DNA from: Clostridiales bacterium
GTDB taxonomy: Bacteria; Bacillota; Clostridia; Lachnospirales; WQUN01
DNA length: 48,901 bases
Direction of reading: 5' to 3'
Assembly (NCBI GenBank): GCA_031269465.1
Contig: JAISZB010000371.1
Location: forward strand, 1-48,901
In this document: positions 44,520 to 48,901 of the stretch, piece after piece
Layout of the letters: every line of letters begins with the position of its first letter
Numbering within the stretch: the stretch's first letter is position 1
Position numbers and translations under genes: made by a program
The notes under the pieces: generated by a model
Told to the model about the DNA's origin: nothing
Databases searched by the model: none
The model's input: the letters and a program-made list of their open reading frames with translations, nothing else

Positions 44520-44906
44520 GCGATCTGCGATTTAGTTCGCCACGGTTCACGGAGACTATGATAAAGGTCGAGAACCTCTTCCATCCTAACCGCCGCCGCG
44601 CTTGAAGTCGTTGCGCCGACCTGCGCGTTGCTGAACAAGCCTGTGCCGTCGCCTGCGAGAAACGCCTGTTCCTCAGCGCAACCGATACAGCGGGCGAACC
44701 CTCGTTCGGACACTTTCAGTGTTCAGTTTATATGCGCCGAGGTTGACCATGCCGAAAAGAACGTCTCTTTCGGGAAGTGCGCTCTCCTCCTCGACCCACG
44801 CCGCCGTGCCGCGCGTAGCGACGATGGGGATGCGCTTGCCGATAAGTGTGTGCTCGAACTCATCAGGCACGAGATAGCTACCGTCGCTGTCCACGTCGAT
44901 TTGCAT
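44520..44906 (-). pseudogene. HK97-type major capsid protein remnant
   Basis: Two pieces of an HK97-fold capsid protein lie in different frames. The first (44906-44710) has SDGSYLVPDEFEHTLI, then KRIPIVATRGTAAWVEEE and FGMVNLGAYKL. The second (44710-44520) has RCIGCAEEQAFLAGDGTG, then AAAVRMEEVLDLYHSLREPWR. The order and spacing match HK97 capsid proteins with internal deletions and a frameshift between the pieces. The N-terminal scaffold-like domain and the C-terminus are missing. Confidence 0.82.
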
Positions 44907-44939
44907 CGAGATTTGGACAGACTGTCAAGAAGTTCAACT

Positions 44940-45173
44940 TCATAGATCGCCTTGCTCGGCGTGGAGCGTTAAATGGCAAGAACCGCATAACGCTTGCAAG
45001 TCGCTCCAGCCATGCGCGCCGCTGAAGCGTTTCGCAGCGGCGGGGCCGCGCTGATAACGGTTGTAGCGGCGGTTCTCTGTTCGCGCGTGTTGCTTGCAGT
45101 ACATTTCGTACGTAAAATTGGGACAGCCTTGATACTTACACGGTTTCTTAGGTTTGTTCGGCTTGAATGCCAC
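44940..45173 (-). pseudogene. Phage HNH endonuclease with its core deleted
   Basis: A 77-residue open frame starting at GTG. The N-terminus KPKKPCKYQGCPNFTYEMYCKQH and the C-terminus LQALCGSCHLTLHAEQGDL are those of phage HNH proteins next to terminase genes. The part between (the long helix, the CxxC and the HH of the HNH motif, about 40 residues) is gone, joined at RFSGAHGW. Without the first His pair it should be inactive. It lies 34 nt upstream of the capsid remnant, so terminase, portal and protease genes have also been lost. Confidence 0.75.
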
Positions 45174-45182
45174 CTCGCCAAA

Positions 45183-45262
45183 TCGGGTAGGAGGGGGCGG
45201 CTAACCCCCGACCTCCCACACCACCGTGCGTACCGTTCGGTACACGGCGGTTGAATCAGAAT
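45183..45262 (-). ncRNA. Group II intron 3' end (domains V and VI)
   Basis: On the minus strand, AACCGCCGTGTACC-GAAC-GGTACGCACGGTGGT folds as domain V with its two-nucleotide bulge (45218-45252). GGAGGTCGGGGG-TTAG-CCGCCCCCTCC follows as domain VI (45186-45212), and the 3' end lies near CTACCCGAT at about 45182. This is the common 3' end of bacterial group II introns. No reverse transcriptase or domains I-IV are visible upstream, so it is a truncated relic. It ends about 10 nt before the HNH start. Confidence 0.82.
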
Positions 45263-45739
45263 GAATGTACAACTTGATGCCGATCAGCCAGACTTTTGAA
45301 ACCTCTTTCCTCTAGGCGTTGATTGGCAGCCGCGGCAGACAAGGCAGGGATTTTGGTTATTCTCCAATAGCCTTTTCTTGTATTTGCAAGCTTCCAAGCC
45401 TTTTATTTGGACGCCTCAAGTTTCTGGAGGATTTTGAATTTCGCTTCAGCCCGCTTTCACTGCTTCCATATGCAGGCGCGCAGCCTCCGCCGCATCCATC
45501 CGTCCAACTCATTAAGCTTGCCTGCGCCGTCCGCCATTCCAAAATAGCCGGCCCAGCCATCGGCAGCCTCGGCTGATTTCTTAAGCCGGCATCCCATTCC
45601 CTCCCCCCCAATTTCCGCTAGCCGCACGCCTCGCCTTTTCCCTCAGCCTCTGGTATGAACGCGGGTGTATTCTGATTCCTGGCTCCCCGTTTTTCTTGCG
45701 AAGCCTTAGAGATCCGCCGCTCCGCGACAGGCGACGCGT
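45263..45739. other. Decayed GC-rich sequence
   Basis: No gene can be supported. Several open frames exist on both strands as expected for GC-rich decayed DNA. It may include the lost N-terminal part of the ISAs1 transposase that follows. Confidence 0.4.
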
Positions 45740-46470
45740 TTCAAAACACATTTTCAAGAATCGACGCTGGGCGGCATCGCAAGCAAGGCGGGGCGGCGCG
45801 GCCCTCGCGCAAGAGCTGAACAACGAGAAAACCAATGAAACCGCGGCGATTCCGGTTCTGATCGACCATGTCGGCGAAGCCGCGCAGCGATCCATTTCCG
45901 CGTGGGACGCGCCGGATGCGACGGACAAGAACGCCATCGAAGCCGGATCGGGCTATTTTGCGGCGCTCAGGAACAGGACGCATCCGGATATTGAAAGACG
46001 GCATCCCGTCAATGCGATTATCGAAGGAAAGAGGCGGATCCACCATTATAAGGGGCTATTATGCGACAACCGGCATTTCGCGCTCCTGCAACTCGGACAA
46101 ATGGGCGGGTTTGAAATCCATTTGTATGGAGGCTAAAGCTACAGTCCGTCAAAGCGGCGAAACTGCATATTCATTCGGGCGTTTTTGTCTTCTTCAGATG
46201 ACATGGAGGAAATTGCAAGGTCGACAGGACTCCACAGGGGAGTCGAAAATGGCAGCCGTTGGCATTCAGGCGCCGCATTCAAATCCGACTCCAACAAAAC
46301 GGCTCGCAGTTGCGGCGCGGCCCAGCTTCAAGCCTTGAAGGCGATCGCCTCCAACGCCCCGGGATGCGCGGCAAGATTCTGCAAGAAAAGAATTTCAATG
46401 CCAGCTTTGAGAGACAAGCTGACGCAAAGCTTCGAAGAGATCATGTCCATGCCCGGCGTGTTTAGATCCC
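45740..46470 (+). pseudogene. ISAs1-family transposase remnant (third copy)
   Basis: The order of blocks matches ISAs1 transposases. ALAQELNNEKTNETAAIPVLI (normally VLGQVKTxEKSNEITAIPELL) is followed by SISAWDAPDATDKNAIEAGSGYFAALRNR (normally TIDAMGxQKxIAxxIIEAGGDYVLALKxN). In the next frame comes RRGYYATTGI with SDKWAGLKSICM, and in a third frame LHRGVENGSRWHSGAAFKSD (normally HWGIENSLHWVLDVxFxED). At least two frameshifts and the missing N-terminus make it inactive. It differs too much in sequence from elements A and B to be a recent copy of them. Confidence 0.75.
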
Positions 46471-47090
46471 CCGGCCTCGCCGGATCGGCCGGAGGCGTCG
46501 CCGCGTGAACCCGCAAGGCGCATATTCGAGTCATTCTTTGAATAATGAAATGCATTTATATCGCGCATATAAGCGCCTTGCGACGCAATGTTAGCATATA
46601 TGCTAAATAGATGAAAACAACGGTTTCCATTTTATCCGAGGAAACCGAATTTTGGCAAATGTTTTAAAATTGTTTGAAGTTAAAGGATTCTGAGCAAAAA
46701 CTCCTATGATAATGCTTTCCGCGCTCCGTGACTTGCAAAGGAGAGAAGAGTCAGCGGAAAAGGGTTTTTCAGGGGCAAAGGGAGTCCATTCAGCTCTTTT
46801 CAAGGGAAATCCTGGCGCGTTGCGCCGACGGGGGAGCTCCATGGGCAAAATCCGGGTTGCTTTACATGGCCATGGCGGGCGGATCCGCATAAACTCCTTG
46901 GCCTGCCGCCTGGAAACGCCGGTTGATCGGAGCATTCAAAGCGTTGATGGGAGCGGCGGCGTCCCAGGCTAGAATCCGGATTAACCTGCGTGTTTTTTCC
47001 GAAACGCTGTTAATGCTCCTTTTTCAAGCGATTCTTTTTAGCGGATTCTTCATCGGATAAAATGACTTATCACACATGTCGGATAATCCA
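46471..47090. other. Gap without a recognised gene
   Basis: It contains one imperfect stem CGGTTTCC...GGAAACCG at about 46621-46648 and a 88-codon frame at 46706-46972 with no motif. Nothing here is well supported. Confidence 0.4.
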
Positions 47091-47417
47091 TTATCGATTC
47101 CCCAGTGGAGCCTTATGAACCTGAAATTTAAGAAGGTGCGGACTACAGCGAGTTTGCAAAGGAATAGGCACTGCATGGATGCGGCTGTAATCCCCACGTC
47201 TGCGGCCATGCGGGCCGTTCATCGCCCGCTTAGGCTTTGCCGGCCTTTTTCTTTTGGTCGCTGAAGTTATCGGCTTTTTTTCTTCTGCGCCTTCACTGCC
47301 AGCATCATTATTTTTATTGTGCATGAACTCATCCAACACGGCGACGGACGCCTCATAGTAGCGCCCTGCATTATGTATATCAATCGAGTTTGAGCCGACC
47401 GAAAATTTTCTGATCAT
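47091..47417 (-). CDS. Hypothetical protein downstream of the SLH-like gene
   Basis: A 108-residue frame begins 39 nt after the stop of the SLH-like gene in the same direction. The first 40 residues (IRKFSVGSNSIDIHNAGRYYEASVAVLDEFMHN) look like a folded segment; the rest is Lys/Arg/Pro-rich and may be out of frame. The ribosome site is weak. It could be a small partner gene, the displaced end of a longer gene, or not coding. Confidence 0.35.
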   Translation of the reverse strand: MIRKFSVGSNSIDIHNAGRYYEASVAVLDEFMHNKNNDAGSEGAEEKKPITSATKRKRPAKPKRAMNGPHGRRRGDYSRIHAVPIPLQTRCSPHLLKFQVHKAPLGNR

Positions 47418-47456
47418 GATGCTGATCTCATTATGGATCCCGGCGTAAGAGAGGGT

Positions 47457-48433
47457 TTACTGGATAATGTCAAATATTCTGTACCTCCCGTTTACCTTGT
47501 TTACAAACACGCTTATAGCGGACAGGGCGTATGCATTGCCGCCGGTGTCTGCTACCGGCGACCAGAAAGCGATTTCATAGCGCCGCATCCCCTCGGCATT
47601 TTGATAGGGGGTTTCAAAAATAGCATGCTTGCATGACGCATACGGGTTTATCCTCTGACGGTTCAATATGGACTCATCTCTTTGCAGCCCGCATTTATAC
47701 GTCAATTCGTCCGCAAGCAGAGGATATTGAAAATACGCATATGGGCTATAGGCGCCGCGTCCCGCGAAAATCTCCGCGCATTCCAGATATGACTGCGGCT
47801 CATGGAATTTCCCGAATGCCGGGGATAAGAAGCTGTTTTCGCTCAAGTATTCCAACATCTCCGCGAAGTCTTTCTTTGAAATCGGATCGTCCATTTTGTG
47901 AAGTCCGGAAAACACTCCATGAATCGCTTCGCTGTCGAATGTCGTGCTGTTTAAAGCTATATTGTAAAAATCTATGGGCTTCTCCAAATCTCGGAACCTG
48001 TAGCCGAGCCAGCGCGACCACTCGCATATCTTTATGGCTTGGCGGTAAGTCGCATTGCCTTGAGGCCTAAACGCGCCGTCGCCGAATCCGCATGCAATCT
48101 CCGCCTCTGCGGCAAGCGACAGGGCAATCCGCTGGCGGCGCTGCAGCCCGGATGCGTCATTAAACGGCGGAGCGCCCAAATGCGTAAATAATGCGTAATA
48201 CAAAGGGTATTCAATCCTGCCCTCCACATCTAGATTTATCCGCCGCTTCCATCTTCAACGTAGCAATTGTCCCAAGATATAAATTCAGTGCCGCTTGCCC
48301 GTATAACCGTGTCAAGCAGAGCTTCAACCGCATCGATTCGCGTTATGCGGTCTTCAGCGTGCAAATTCTGCATGCTTATAAGAGAGATCCCGAAAATGAA
48401 AAACTGAAGGAAAAAAATTATTTTAAGCTTCAC
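47457..48433 (-). pseudogene. Exported SLH-like protein with a frameshift
   Basis: The first part (48433-48236) starts at GTG after GAAGGA and encodes a signal peptide (KLKIIFFLQFFIFGISLISMQNLHA) followed by ITRIDAVEALLDTV. It runs to TAA at 48236. The protein continues in another frame from about 48240 (INLDVEGRIEYPLYYALF...) to 47457, with an SLH-like segment GFGDGAFRPQGNATYRQAI. The pieces join cleanly if one base is restored in the GGCGGCGGA run. About 325 residues in total; probably a cell-wall-associated protein. It is either a recent pseudogene or a sequencing error in a G/C run. Confidence 0.6.
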
Positions 48434-48451
48434 ATCTGATCCTTCGTTCAC

Positions 48452-48901
48452 GTTTATTCAGTATAGCAAGTATAACATAAAGCAATAACGAGTTCAAGGG
48501 CAGTCCAGTTCTGTTAGTATAATTGGATATATTTTAAAGCGTACTGATATTATCACAAAACTTCCTGAATCAACTATGGCTGGATATGCAAGGGGTAATT
48601 CCTGTTTCGATATATGAATGTCAATTTAGTCCGTATTTTTGGTGGTTTCTGCAAGCTACAAGCCGCTTGACGGACTGGGCGGGGTGCATCATCCTCTTGG
48701 GAATTCAGGTCTAAAACCGAAATAAGTGTGGAATCATGCATTAGGGGTTGATTCGTATATATTTAAATCATTGGTTCATGCACAGCTCTGAATAAAACGG
48801 TATTTTGGATATATTTTCATATATTCATTAATATATATTATTTAAGATATATAAATTCATTTTGACATTTTTCAAAAATTAGTTTGAATTTCAGAATATA
48901 C
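48452..48901. other. AT-rich end of the window, no gene
   Basis: No supported reading frame, RNA or repeat. The promoter of the SLH-like gene should lie in its left part. Confidence 0.4.

Noticed and set aside
44440..46470. An intact prophage
   Set aside because: Only fragments of capsid and HNH genes remain; no integrase, portal, terminase or lysis gene is visible.
1..48901. CRISPR array or tRNA genes
   Set aside because: The dispersed repeats are not regularly spaced with unique spacers, and no cloverleaf with the usual conserved bases was found by eye.

Overview
The window looks like a chromosomal segment of a spore-forming Clostridia-type Firmicute. The evidence is an intact spo0A (13174-13968, minus) with a TGTCGAA-type 0A box upstream, purine-rich Shine-Dalgarno sites, GTG/TTG starts and AT-rich spacers. 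No rRNA, tRNA or CRISPR array was recognised. All family names come from reading protein motifs by eye; no database search was run.

Left part (1-20.7 kb, moderate GC, mostly host-like). Genes are a TM1586-type nitroreductase; a transposase-derived acidic protein whose catalytic core is replaced by a D/E-rich tract; a heparinase II/III-type protein; and an orphan sensor kinase divergent from a VTC-domain / DUF4956 / Cthe_2159-type operon. These are followed by a small-multidrug-export membrane protein, spo0A, a C39-like protein that appears to lack its catalytic His, an HD-type (p)ppGpp-hydrolase-like protein, and a FtsX-type ABC transporter divergent from its TetR-type regulator. The two divergent promoters share one palindromic -35 region.

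20.7-23.0 kb holds only decayed sequence. From 23.0 to 44.0 kb lies a GC-richer carbohydrate island: an AraC regulator, a glycyl radical enzyme (Cys382-x-Glu384, Gly711) with its activase, two CUT1-type sugar ABC permeases, a sugar-binding lipoprotein, a decayed GH2 beta-mannosidase, a DUF5060/DUF4038 apiosidase-like enzyme, a GH36 alpha-galactosidase, a second DUF4038 enzyme and a GH35-type beta-galactosidase. Together they suggest import of a plant-type oligosaccharide, trimming by glycosidases, and radical dehydration of a released sugar or polyol. The core of the island (24.7-39.0 kb) is bracketed by two inverted copies of a roughly 0.7-0.9 kb element (A and B). Each copy is a decayed ISAs1-family transposase between hairpin MITEs. 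Element B beheads an IclR regulator; element A sits between two copies of the araC promoter/start region.

44.0-48.9 kb is a graveyard with some surviving genes: HK97-type capsid and HNH remnants of a prophage, the 3' end (domains V-VI) of a group II intron, another ISAs1 remnant, and a frameshifted SLH-like exported protein. A palindromic MITE family (TATACTG termini, a TTGGAGCTTGATTATAC arm) is scattered over the window in about a dozen full or partial copies.
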